NCBI RefSeq assembly: GCF_000382365.1
Contig: NZ_KB908216.1
Span: forward strand, 1-60,874
Length of the DNA: 60,874 nt
Source of the DNA: Pannonibacter phragmitetus DSM 14782
GTDB taxonomy: Bacteria; Pseudomonadota; Alphaproteobacteria; Rhizobiales; Stappiaceae
Direction of reading: 5' to 3'
The position numbers and the translations under genes are program-made. The notes below the pieces were generated by a model. It saw nothing but the letters and a program-made list of their open reading frames with translations, ran no database searches and was not told the DNA's origin. This document shows, piece after piece, positions 1-7,590 of this stretch; position 1 is the first letter of the stretch; each line of letters starts with the position of its first letter.

Positions 1-2
1 CC

Positions 3-800
3 ATGACACAGATTGCTTCCGGTCTCCCGCGTTCGGGGTCAGATCTGCTGAGTTCGCTGCGCAAGTCCGGCGCGGCGGAGGCGGAAGGGCGGCAGCCGGG
101 CGGGCGCTCTGGCACAGAACAGGCTGGCGCCGCCGCCGGCAACCCGGCCGCCATTGTCGACCTGTCCCGGCAGGCACAGGAAGCCCTGTCCCGGATGGGC
201 TCCGACAAGGAAGTGGCCGACAAGCTGCAGGAAATCCTCACGGCACAGAAGGGCGGCACCGCCTCCAGAACCGGAGAGGCAGGCAAGGCCCTCTTCACCC
301 AGGCTCCGGGCTCCGGCAAGACAGATGGCTCCTTCGAACCGCTGAAGGTTCTCAAGGACGCAGCCGCTGGCGGCTTCAAGGGTTTCGACTTCGAGCACTT
401 GATCGAGCAACACAGGATTGTCGACAGAGGCGGCATTGGCGGGACAGGTCCCACCGACTCCGAACAGGAACAGCTCGTTCAGGATTTTCTCTATCGTTTG
501 GCCCGAGATGCGGCCCAACTGGAACGGGAAGGCAAGACCGAGGAGTTTCAGAAACTGCGTGATGCGGTGGCCAATGGCACGCTCAGGATTGAAGACCCGG
601 ACGAGGTTGAAGGCCTCAATCTCTCCTACACCGCAGCAACATCCCAGAACGAGTTCGGCATATCTGAAAAATGGACGCTTGAGAGGCAGTCCACCGGGGC
701 GGTGAAGGAAGCCCTGGACAAGGGACTGGCCACAGTGACCGCATTTGGCCACCTTGGGGCCTTCTTTGCCGACTGGAGTGGCGGCGGACAGAAGACCTGA
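3..800 (+). CDS. Hypothetical protein, 265 aa
   Basis: I do not recognise this family. The reading frame starts at the ATG three bases into the window, so its ribosome site cannot be judged and a start further upstream is possible. The first ~100 residues are rich in Ala, Gly, Ser and Gln and look disordered. There is one short helical segment with the pattern VDLSRQAQEALSRM. Residues ~150-190 (EQEQLVQDFLYRLARDAAQL) are charged and probably helical. The C-terminus ends in a Gly-rich tail. No signal peptide, membrane segment or cysteine cluster is visible. The Ser/Gln/Ala-rich head resembles proteins found near flagellar genes in this order, but nothing here proves such a role. An antisense frame across the same stretch lacks any recognisable domain and was not called. 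Confidence 0.6.
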   Translation: MTQIASGLPRSGSDLLSSLRKSGAAEAEGRQPGGRSGTEQAGAAAGNPAAIVDLSRQAQEALSRMGSDKEVADKLQEILTAQKGGTASRTGEAGKALFTQAPGSGKTDGSFEPLKVLKDAAAGGFKGFDFEHLIEQHRIVDRGGIGGTGPTDSEQEQLVQDFLYRLARDAAQLEREGKTEEFQKLRDAVANGTLRIEDPDEVEGLNLSYTAATSQNEFGISEKWTLERQSTGAVKEALDKGLATVTAFGHLGAFFADWSGGGQKT

Positions 801-895
801 ACGCCGCTGCTGCCTGCCTGATCCGGCAAGCCGCGCAAAGGCCTGTGCGCCGCAGGGGGGTGAGGGGGCGGCTGAAAATGGCAGGCCCTGAGGGC

Positions 896-1185
896 TCAAC
901 CCGGCAGATCCGGCAGATCTCGCATGGCGTGGAGAACCCGCACAACCCGTACCTCCTCACCAGCATCGAGGAAGAAAATCAGATAGCGCCCATGCCGGGC
1001 TGAACGCAGCCCCTTGCACAGATCGTCCCGGGCAGGGAAACCATCCGGACGTTCAGCAGCCTGAAGCATCCTGGCTTCGATTTCGGCCACAAAGGACAGT
1101 GCCCGGGCAGGATTGTCCTGGGCGATGAAGTCACCAATCTCGATCAGATGGCCATGGCGGCTGGCAGGATGATCAGCCGCGCCAT
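896..1185 (-). pseudogene. ParE-family toxin gene, frameshifted
   Basis: ParE/RelE-fold toxin (ParE relatives poison DNA gyrase). It lies three bases downstream of a ParD-like antitoxin gene. The expected ATG at 1185 opens a frame reading MARLIILPAAMA, typical of a ParE N-terminus, but it hits TGA at 1146-1144 after 13 codons. In the next frame the family pattern resumes as LIEIGDFIAQDNPARA, followed by the basic C-terminal half with GLRSARHGRYLIFF and VRVVRVLHAMRDL. Adding one base near 1150 (GCC ATC to GCC GAT CTG) joins the halves into a normal ~96-residue ParE. So a single-base deletion, or a sequencing error, has split the gene. A 64-residue fragment from GTG at 1090 would lack the N-terminal helices and is unlikely to be toxic. 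Confidence 0.75.
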
Positions 1186-1188
1186 GGA

Positions 1189-1452
1189 TCAGGGCTTCAC
1201 TGCATATCTTGCACGAAGCTCTGCGAACACCTGATCCGCCGGGAGGCCCGGCCCGCTGTCCAGCCCAGCCTTGATCGCCTCCCGCAAGGCCTCCAGATCC
1301 TGCCGCTCCGTGTCCCGGCTCCGGGTCCAGGCACGAAGAGCCTCCCGGACCACTTCGCTGGCCGAGGCATATTCGCCCGACGCTACCGTCTGGCGCAATG
1401 TCTCGGCCATCTCAGCCGGCACGGTAATCGTCATTCGTTCGACAGCGCCCAT
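1189..1452 (-). CDS. ParD/CopG-like ribbon-helix-helix antitoxin
   Basis: Antitoxin of a type II toxin-antitoxin pair; it would bind the ParE toxin and repress its own promoter. The 87-residue product has the N-terminal ribbon MTITVPAEMAETLRQ followed by a helix-turn-helix (SGEYASASEVVREALRAW), the ParD pattern. A flexible acidic tail of the kind that wraps the toxin follows. The start at 1452 is chosen because AGGAGG lies 7 bases upstream; an in-frame ATG pair 36 bases further up has no such site. The stop is separated by three bases from the toxin ATG, so the two are co-transcribed. With the toxin frame broken, the antitoxin may remain only as a repressor or relic. Confidence 0.8.
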   Translation of the reverse strand: MGAVERMTITVPAEMAETLRQTVASGEYASASEVVREALRAWTRSRDTERQDLEALREAIKAGLDSGPGLPADQVFAELRARYAVKP

Positions 1453-1595
1453 GACGGAACCTCCTGCAGCATGATCATACTTCATCATACTTATGATGCA
1501 GATTGGCGCAATGCCAGAGGGAGCGTTTTATGGCAGGCTCCGGGATGCCGGCCCACCACGCCTTGCAAAGGCCGGTGCGCCGCAGGGCTATGCCG

Positions 1596-1620
1596 TCCCG
1601 GTGAGACAAGCTCACCGGGA
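1596..1620 (-). terminator. Stem-loop 15 bases after putA
   Basis: A perfect 10-bp stem (TCCCGGTGAG with its complement) closes a 5-base loop just past the putA stop codon. No T-run follows on the minus strand, so it may be an mRNA 3'-end stabiliser rather than a strong intrinsic terminator. The rest of the stretch between the antitoxin gene and putA shows nothing else. Confidence 0.5.
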
Positions 1621-1634
1621 GACACATGGCTCCC

Positions 1635-4600
1635 CTACTCCCCCGAATGGGCCAGCAGGCTGGCGTTGCCGCCGGAGGCGGCGGTGTTGAGGGAGATGAC
1701 CTGTTCGAGGGCGAAGCGCTGCAGATAGGCCGGGCCGCCGGCCTTGGGGCCGGTGCCGGAGAGGCCCGCGCCGCCGAAGGGCTGGGTGCCGACGACGGCA
1801 CCGATGATGTTGCGGTTGACATAGACATTGCCCACCGGCAGCCGGTCCACCACCTGCTTCACCGTGGCGTCGATGCGGGAATGGACGCCGAGCGTCAGGC
1901 CGTAGCCTGAGGCAGCGATCTTTTCCAGCATGGCGCCGAAGTCCTTTGCCTTGTAGCGCACCACATGCAGCACCGGGCCGAAGACTTCGCGCGTCAGGTC
2001 CTCGGGCCGTTCCAGTTCGATGATCTGCGGGGCCACATAGGTGCCACCGGCAAGGGTCACGTCCGGCTCCTTGCCGGAGAATTTCAGCCGCCCGGCCGAT
2101 TCCATCACCCGCACATGGGTGAGAATGTTGTCCCGCGCTTCACGGTCGATCACCGGGCCGATATCGGTTTCAGCAAGACGCGGGTCGCCGAGAGTAAGCT
2201 CGCGCGCCGAGCCTTCGATCATCTCCAGCAAGTGATCCGCCACATCCTCCTGCAGGAACAAAAGCCGCAGGGCCGAGCAGCGCTGCCCGGCGGAGCGGAA
2301 GGCGGAGGTGACCACATCATCGCAGACCTGTTCCGGCAGGGCGGTGGCATCCACCAGCATGGCATTGATGCCACCGGTTTCCGCAATCAGCGGCACGATG
2401 GGCCCGCGCCGGGCGGCAAGGGCGCTGTTGATGGCCCAGGCCGTTTCCGTTGAGCCCGTGAAGGCAACCCCCGCCACCTGCGGATGGGAGGTCAGCGCTG
2501 CGCCCACTGCGCCGTCGCCCGGCACATAGAGCAGCGCGGTTTCCGGCACACCGGCAGCATGGAACAGGCGCACCGCCTCATGGGCGATCAGCGGCGTCTG
2601 CTCGGCGGGCTTGGCCACCACCGCATTGCCCGCGACAAGCGCGGCGGCCACCTGCCCGAGGAAGATGGCGAGCGGGAAATTCCAGGGCGAAATGCAGACG
2701 AAGACGCCGCGCCCGCGCAGGCGGTAGCGGTTCTCCTCGCCCGTCGGCCCGGGCATCAGGCGGCCTTCGCCGAAGAGCCCGCGTGCCTCCGCGGCATAAT
2801 AGCGGCAGAAGTCCACCGCCTCGCGGATTTCGGCAATGCCATCAGTCAGGGTCTTGCCGGCTTCGGCGGCCAGCAGCGCCATCAGCCGGTCGCGGTTTTC
2901 TTCCATCAGATCCGCCATCCGGTCCAGCGCGGCAGCACGGTCTTCCACCGGCGTGCGGGACCAGCTTTCAAAGCCCTTGGCCGCAACCTCCATGGCCGCT
3001 GCCGCCAGCTTCGCGTCCGCCTCGGTCACTTCACCGGCCACAAGGCTGCCGTCGATGGGCGACAGCAGGGCACGCGGGCGGGCGGCCCCCTCATGGCCCG
3101 GCACCAGCGGACGGGCGGTGACAGCCGGGAAGCTCTGACGCGCCATGCCGGACAGCAGCGCGTTGCGCTCTATTTCCACGCCCAGCTCCAGCCCGGCGGC
3201 ATTGCGGCGGGTGGGCGCATAGAGATCGGCGGGCAGCGCGATGGAGCGGTTGCGGGCACGCTCGCCGCCTTCGAGCAACTCCGCAGGGCGCTTCAGCAAG
3301 TCTGCTGCGGGAATGCTGGCATCCCCGACGATGGACACGAAGGAGGAATTGGCACCGTTTTCCAGCAGGCGGCGCACCAGATAGGCCAGCAGATCCTTAT
3401 GCCCGCCGACGGGCGCATAGATGCGGCAGGGATAACCGTCGCGCTCCACCACCGCCTTGTAGAGGCTTTCGCCCATGCCATGCAGGCGCTGGAACTCGAA
3501 GCCTTCCGGCTTGCCCGCCATCTCCTGGATCTGGGCGACAGTGAGCGCATTGTGGGTGGCGAACTGCGGATAGATGACATCGCGCGCGGCCAGCAGACGG
3601 CGGGCGCAGGCGAGATAGGACAGGTCCGTCGCGGCCTTGCGGCTGAAGACGGGATAGTCTGCAAGCCCCCGCTCCTGCGCCCGCTTGATCTCCGTATCCC
3701 AATAGGCGCCCTTGACGAGCCGCACCATCAGGCGGCGGTTGTGAAGGCGCGCCAGATCAATAAGCCAGCTAATGACCTCCTGCCCGCGCTTCTGATAGGC
3801 CTGCACAGCAAGGCCGAAACCGTTCCAGCCGTCCAGCACCGGGTCAGCTACAAGCCGGGCAATCAGGTCCAGCGATAGCTCCAGCCGGTCGGCCTCTTCG
3901 GCGTCAATGGTGAAGTTGAGGTCATGGGCGCGGGCCATGCGGGCAAGGTCCAGCACGCGGGGCAGCAGCTCGGTCATCACCCGCTCTTCCTTCACCGCCT
4001 CATAGCGCGGATGCAGCGCCGAAAGCTTGACGGAAATGCCCGGCCGGTCCGGCAGGGGGCGGGATCCGGCCGCCTTGCCGATGGCCTCGATGGCGGCCGC
4101 ATAGGAGCGGAAATAGCGTTCCGCATCGGCCTGCGTGCGCGCACCCTCGCCCAGCATGTCATAGGAGAAGCGGTAGCCCTTCGGCTCCAGAACCTTGGCC
4201 CGTTTCAGCGCATCCTCGATGGTTTCGCCCAGCACGAACTGGTGGCCGAGAAGACGCATGGCCTGCCGCGTCGCCGTGCGCACGGCCGGCATGCCGATGC
4301 GGCGCACAAGGCTGGTGAGGATGCTGTCCGGCGTGTCGCCCGGATGCAGCAGCCGCGAGGTGACACCCAGCGCCCAGGAAGAGGCGGACACAAGCCAGGT
4401 GTCGGACTTGCGCCCTTCCCCCTCGCCGAATTTGGCGGCGGCCAGCTTGTCCTCGATCAGCTTGTCGGCGGTGGCCGCATCCGGCACGCGCAGCAGCGCC
4501 TCGGCCAGCACCATCATGGCAAGGCCCTCGCGGGTGGTGAGGCCGAACTCCCGCATGAAGTCTTCGACGCCGCCAAGACCAGAACGGGCGCCGCGCATCT

Positions 4601-4766
4601 CTTCGATATAGGCCGTGGCCTTCGCGTCGATCCGCGCTTCCGCATCAGCAGCAAGGCGGGTTTCCGCCAGCATGCGGCGCACCAGTGCGCCATCATCGGG
4701 GGCGAACTCCGCGCGAAAAGGGGAAGCGGTGAGAGCAGGGGCAAGCGGGGCAGACGCAGGCTTCAA
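1635..4766 (-). CDS. putA: Bifunctional proline dehydrogenase / L-glutamate gamma-semialdehyde dehydrogenase
   Basis: Oxidises proline to glutamate in two steps: an FAD proline dehydrogenase and an NAD aldehyde dehydrogenase joined by channelling. With the start chosen here the protein has 1043 residues. A helical arm and the PRODH barrel occupy roughly residues 20-470, and the aldehyde dehydrogenase roughly 540-1015. The aldehyde dehydrogenase has the Glu in ETGGINAML and the catalytic Cys near residue 830 in SAGQRCSALR. The ribbon-helix-helix DNA-binding domain of enterobacterial PutA is absent, so regulation must come from elsewhere, presumably the divergent Lrp-type gene. The start is TTG at 4766, preceded by GGAG at good spacing. 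The frame stays open to another TTG at 4844, but that lies inside the palindromic control region and would add 26 unusual residues. No ATG is available nearby. Confidence 0.93.
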   Translation of the reverse strand: MKPASAPLAPALTASPFRAEFAPDDGALVRRMLAETRLAADAEARIDAKATAYIEEMRGARSGLGGVEDFMREFGLTTREGLAMMVLAEALLRVPDAATADKLIEDKLAAAKFGEGEGRKSDTWLVSASSWALGVTSRLLHPGDTPDSILTSLVRRIGMPAVRTATRQAMRLLGHQFVLGETIEDALKRAKVLEPKGYRFSYDMLGEGARTQADAERYFRSYAAAIEAIGKAAGSRPLPDRPGISVKLSALHPRYEAVKEERVMTELLPRVLDLARMARAHDLNFTIDAEEADRLELSLDLIARLVADPVLDGWNGFGLAVQAYQKRGQEVISWLIDLARLHNRRLMVRLVKGAYWDTEIKRAQERGLADYPVFSRKAATDLSYLACARRLLAARDVIYPQFATHNALTVAQIQEMAGKPEGFEFQRLHGMGESLYKAVVERDGYPCRIYAPVGGHKDLLAYLVRRLLENGANSSFVSIVGDASIPAADLLKRPAELLEGGERARNRSIALPADLYAPTRRNAAGLELGVEIERNALLSGMARQSFPAVTARPLVPGHEGAARPRALLSPIDGSLVAGEVTEADAKLAAAAMEVAAKGFESWSRTPVEDRAAALDRMADLMEENRDRLMALLAAEAGKTLTDGIAEIREAVDFCRYYAAEARGLFGEGRLMPGPTGEENRYRLRGRGVFVCISPWNFPLAIFLGQVAAALVAGNAVVAKPAEQTPLIAHEAVRLFHAAGVPETALLYVPGDGAVGAALTSHPQVAGVAFTGSTETAWAINSALAARRGPIVPLIAETGGINAMLVDATALPEQVCDDVVTSAFRSAGQRCSALRLLFLQEDVADHLLEMIEGSARELTLGDPRLAETDIGPVIDREARDNILTHVRVMESAGRLKFSGKEPDVTLAGGTYVAPQIIELERPEDLTREVFGPVLHVVRYKAKDFGAMLEKIAASGYGLTLGVHSRIDATVKQVVDRLPVGNVYVNRNIIGAVVGTQPFGGAGLSGTGPKAGGPAYLQRFALEQVISLNTAASGGNASLLAHSGE

Positions 4767-4824
4767 GATCGGATCTCCGGCAGGCGCAGGGCGCAACAGG
4801 GCTTTCCGCCAGATTACCTGTAAT

Positions 4825-4863
4825 CCTGCTTTGGTTTTCGCCAAAGACAGGTTATGAAACCTG
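4825..4863. promoter_or_regulatory. putA/putR divergent control region with two dyads
   Basis: Two adjacent inverted repeats lie between the divergent genes. One is CTTTGG-N6-CCAAAG (4829-4846); the other is CAGGTT-N4-AACCTG (4848-4863). An imperfect CCTG/CAGG flank extends the first. Lrp-family regulators bind such repeated dyads cooperatively, so this is a plausible PutR operator controlling both genes. Binding is inferred from position and symmetry only. Confidence 0.55.
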
Positions 4864-4889
4864 ATATTTTCTGGAAGTGAGGCCTCTTG

Positions 4890-5360
4890 ATGGAGAATAT
4901 TCCGGATCTCGACCGGATCGACCGCAAAATCCTGGGCGCACTGCAGGAGGATGGGCGGATCACCAACACGGATCTGGCCGAAAAGATCGGCCTGTCCGCC
5001 ACCGCCACCTCCGAGCGGATGAAACGGCTGATCCGCGAGGGCTACATCCTGCGCTTCACCGCAGAGCTGAACCCGCAGAAGCTCAATCTCGGGCTGCTGG
5101 TGTTCGTGGAGGTGAAGCTGGACAAGACGACGGCGGACGTGTTCGACGCCTTTGCGTCAGCGGTGGCCCGCTCGGCCGAAGTGCTGGAATGCCACATGGT
5201 CGCAGGCGGCTTTGATTATCTCATCAAAAGCCGCGTGCGCGACATGACCCACTACCGGCAGTTTCTGGCAGAGGTGATCCTGAACCTGCCGGGCGTGCGC
5301 GAAACGCACACCTACGCGGTGATGGAGGATGTCAAGGACACCCACGTTCTGCCGATTTGA
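4890..5360 (+). CDS. putR: Lrp/AsnC-family regulator of proline catabolism
   Basis: A 156-residue feast/famine regulator. The N-terminal winged helix (residues ~5-60, DRIDRKILGALQEDGRI and LSATATSERMKRLIREGYI) is followed by an alpha/beta effector domain (~65-150) with the usual GGFDYLIK and LPGVRETHTY signatures. It is divergent from putA, and the putA product lacks its own DNA-binding domain. By analogy with alphaproteobacterial PutR it probably activates putA in response to proline and represses itself. ATG at 4890 is preferred over the TTG immediately before it because of the GAGG-like site upstream. The symbol is assigned from context and family; the effector is not shown by the sequence. 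Confidence 0.85.
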   Translation: MENIPDLDRIDRKILGALQEDGRITNTDLAEKIGLSATATSERMKRLIREGYILRFTAELNPQKLNLGLLVFVEVKLDKTTADVFDAFASAVARSAEVLECHMVAGGFDYLIKSRVRDMTHYRQFLAEVILNLPGVRETHTYAVMEDVKDTHVLPI

Positions 5361-5542
5361 GAGGGAGGGAGGCTGGGCGGCGGCCGGTGAGACCGCCGGG
5401 GGAGCCTTGCGCGTTTCTGATGGTAATCCTGCAGGCATTTCCGGGCGAACGTTGCATCAGTCCGTCTTCCAGAAACGTCATCCATCCACAGGCAGAAACG
5501 CGAGGGCAAGGAACAAGCTGCAAGCCGCAGGAATGCGGCGGC

Positions 5543-5743
5543 TTACAGCACTTTCACATGTTCGGCCATGCTGCGGCCGGCGCGGAAGGCCATGTCGAAG
5601 GCAACAAGCTGGCCTTCATGCAGGCTGCCGATGCCGGAACGGCGCAGGCTCGCCAGATCAACGAGGACGTCGTCCCCTTCCTGAGGTTCGATCGCACCAA
5701 TTCCCCGGTGCATGTCAAACCACTTTACATTTCCGTGGTCCAT
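5543..5743 (-). CDS. Degenerate cold-shock-domain protein, 66 aa
   Basis: A single CspA-like OB fold of normal length. The framework is clear: GNVKWFD at the N-terminus, a middle GDDVLVDLASLRRSGI segment, then LHEGQLVAFDMAFRAGRSMAEHVKVL. The two nucleic-acid-binding motifs have lost key aromatics. The RNP1 position reads GIGAI where the family has GYGFI or GFGFI. The RNP2 position reads VLVD where VFVH is usual. Single-stranded RNA binding by aromatic stacking is therefore probably weak or altered. It stands alone, convergent with putR and downstream of the EAL gene on the same strand. It may be a specialised paralog rather than a classical cold-shock chaperone. Confidence 0.8.
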   Translation of the reverse strand: MDHGNVKWFDMHRGIGAIEPQEGDDVLVDLASLRRSGIGSLHEGQLVAFDMAFRAGRSMAEHVKVL

Positions 5744-5780
5744 TTTTTCTTCTTTCTTTACGTCACATCATAGGTCATCG

Positions 5781-5803
5781 GCCAGCTCTATAGCTGGCTT
5801 TTT
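5781..5803 (+). terminator. Intrinsic-terminator-like hairpin upstream of the cold-shock gene
   Basis: GCCAGCT-CTAT-AGCTGGC is followed by TTTTT on the plus strand. No annotated plus-strand gene ends here; putR stops 420 bases earlier. It could terminate an unrecognised plus-strand transcript. Read on the minus strand, it would be a structured 5' leader of the cold-shock gene. A second dyad ATGACA-GT-TGTCAT lies at 5814-5827. The rest of 5744-5987 holds no gene I can support. Confidence 0.4.
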
Positions 5804-5987
5804 CGACGGCTCGATGACAGTTGTCATTGGAGGATCGTCACCTTTTGTCAGGCTTGACTGGTGACTGCCTTGTGTCAGCTTCTCACTTGCGTGGTTAACA
5901 GAAGCCTAACGGCCTCTTCTCCGCACCCTTTCGCGGGGCTGCGGCATTGCTGCACGGATACACAGATGGGCCTTGGGAGGGGCAATG

Positions 5988-7448
5988 TCAAGTGGTGGCG
6001 AGCTCAGCCGCGCGCATAGGTGCAAAATCCGGAACGGTTCGGCGCAAACCGGCGGGGCCCTGCTCGATGAGATCCGCAAGACTGCCTGGAGAAACCGGGC
6101 GGCTGAACAGATAGCCCTGGAAACTGGAGCAGCCTGCCTGCTGCAGCAGGGCGAACTGCGCTTGAGTCTCGACGCCCTCGGCGATGATCTCGAGCCCAAG
6201 GCTCTGGCCAAGCTGAAGGATGGTGCTGACAATCGCCAGGTTGCGGTCATCGTTCAGGAGGTCACGGACGAAGGACTGGTCGATCTTCAGCTGGTCAAAC
6301 GGCAACTGCTTCAGGGTGCTGAGCGAGGAATAGCCCGTGCCGAAATCATCCAGCGACCAGCTGATGCCCAGTTCCTTGAGCGCCCGCATCTTGCTGCCGG
6401 CAATCTCAGCATCTTCGGCAAGGGCGCTTTCTGTCAGTTCCAGCTTCAAAAGTTCGGGACGTGCGCCGCTCAGCCGCACAATGCTGCGCACCTGCTCGAC
6501 GAAATCCGGCTGGCGGAACTGCGAAGCACTGACATTGACGGACACCGTCAGCCGGGCTGTCAGCGGAGAGGCAGCCCATGCTGCAAGCTGGGCACAGGCC
6601 GTGCGCAGCACCCATTCGCCGATGGGAATGATCAGCCCCGTTTCCTCCGCCAGCGGGATGAACTCACCCGGCGGGATGTTGCCTTTCTTGCCGTGCTTCC
6701 AGCGAAGCAGAGCTTCGGCGCCCAGGATCCGCCCTCCCGCATCGGCCTGAGGCTGATACTGGAGATGGAATTCCCCCCGGGCGATCGCCCTGCGGATCTC
6801 TCCCTCCATGGCATGGCGGGCGCTTACGCTGGTCTGAAGTGCAATGGCAACCACGCAGAGACCCAAGATGCCGGTGATGGTGTGCAGCCAGACGACGGCC
6901 GTCAAGCCGGCAACCGGACTGACAAGTTCCTGCGGAGGCAGCGGAGCCATACCCAGCGAGATCACCAAAAACGACAGAACGCCGAAGGCCGGCAGCAGCA
7001 CACGCAGATAAAGGCCCTCATGGCTGAAGACCAGAAAAGTGGCGGCAACGATCGGGAAAAGGTTGAAATGCACGGCACGGACCTGCCCGTCAGGCGGCAC
7101 GTCGAAGAAACTCCCGAGCAATGTTGTCACAAGCACCGCATGAGACATGACAATGGCGGCCGCTCTCAAATGAAAGCGTAACGCAAGGAGCATCATCACG
7201 GCACCCGAAAGGGCGGAAAGCCCGGCATAGGTCGCGTGAAACAGGGCGCCGTAGAGAAGATAGAACACGCACCAGGCCGCGCTCACCGCAACAGTAACCG
7301 CTCCTCCATAGACGATCAGCAGCCGGATTCGCAGGTTGTACCGGCCGGCGGGCGTCCATTCAGAAACATCCGCACGAGAAAGATCCAGATTTCTGAAAAT
7401 TTTGCTTAAAATCTTAGGCAATTCCCGGCCGCATGTTTTTTTGATCAA
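5988..7448 (-). CDS. Membrane-anchored EAL-domain cyclic-di-GMP phosphodiesterase
   Basis: An N-terminal membrane domain (roughly residues 45-195, about six hydrophobic segments) is joined to an EAL domain (~205-455) without a GGDEF or PAS domain between. The EAL domain carries the residues needed for activity: GAEALLRW near residue 245, NVSASQF, KLELTES, DDFGTGYSSL near 367, KIDQSFV and AEGVET near 420. It should hydrolyse c-di-GMP to pGpG at the inner membrane in response to an unknown membrane signal, affecting motility and biofilm. The start is a TTG and no strong ribosome site is visible, so the true N-terminus is uncertain, but the membrane segments lie well inside. It is not obviously co-transcribed with its neighbours. 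Confidence 0.88.
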   Translation of the reverse strand: MIKKTCGRELPKILSKIFRNLDLSRADVSEWTPAGRYNLRIRLLIVYGGAVTVAVSAAWCVFYLLYGALFHATYAGLSALSGAVMMLLALRFHLRAAAIVMSHAVLVTTLLGSFFDVPPDGQVRAVHFNLFPIVAATFLVFSHEGLYLRVLLPAFGVLSFLVISLGMAPLPPQELVSPVAGLTAVVWLHTITGILGLCVVAIALQTSVSARHAMEGEIRRAIARGEFHLQYQPQADAGGRILGAEALLRWKHGKKGNIPPGEFIPLAEETGLIIPIGEWVLRTACAQLAAWAASPLTARLTVSVNVSASQFRQPDFVEQVRSIVRLSGARPELLKLELTESALAEDAEIAGSKMRALKELGISWSLDDFGTGYSSLSTLKQLPFDQLKIDQSFVRDLLNDDRNLAIVSTILQLGQSLGLEIIAEGVETQAQFALLQQAGCSSFQGYLFSRPVSPGSLADLIEQGPAGLRRTVPDFAPMRAAELATT

Positions 7449-7543
7449 GGCATTTTATCTATTCAAAAAGTAAAAATATTACAATCTTCTCCTAAAAGGC
7501 CGATCAACAGACTGCACAAGCCCATGCACGCACTGCAAAAATG

Positions 7544-7572
7544 AAAAACGGCCGGGCTTTCCAGCCCGGCCG
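7544..7572 (-). terminator. Intrinsic terminator of the sensor-chemoreceptor pair
   Basis: A perfect 10-bp stem (CGGCCGGGCT with its complement) closes a 4-base loop and is followed on the minus strand by TTTTT. It sits 18 bases past the stop codon of the chemoreceptor gene. Confidence 0.88.
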
Positions 7573-7590
7573 TCCGCTTTCTGCCCATCC

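Noticed and set aside
2484-3878. A 464-codon plus-strand frame inside putA
   Set aside because: It is a shadow of putA codons; the composition is His/Arg/Gly-rich and it has no ribosome site or domain.
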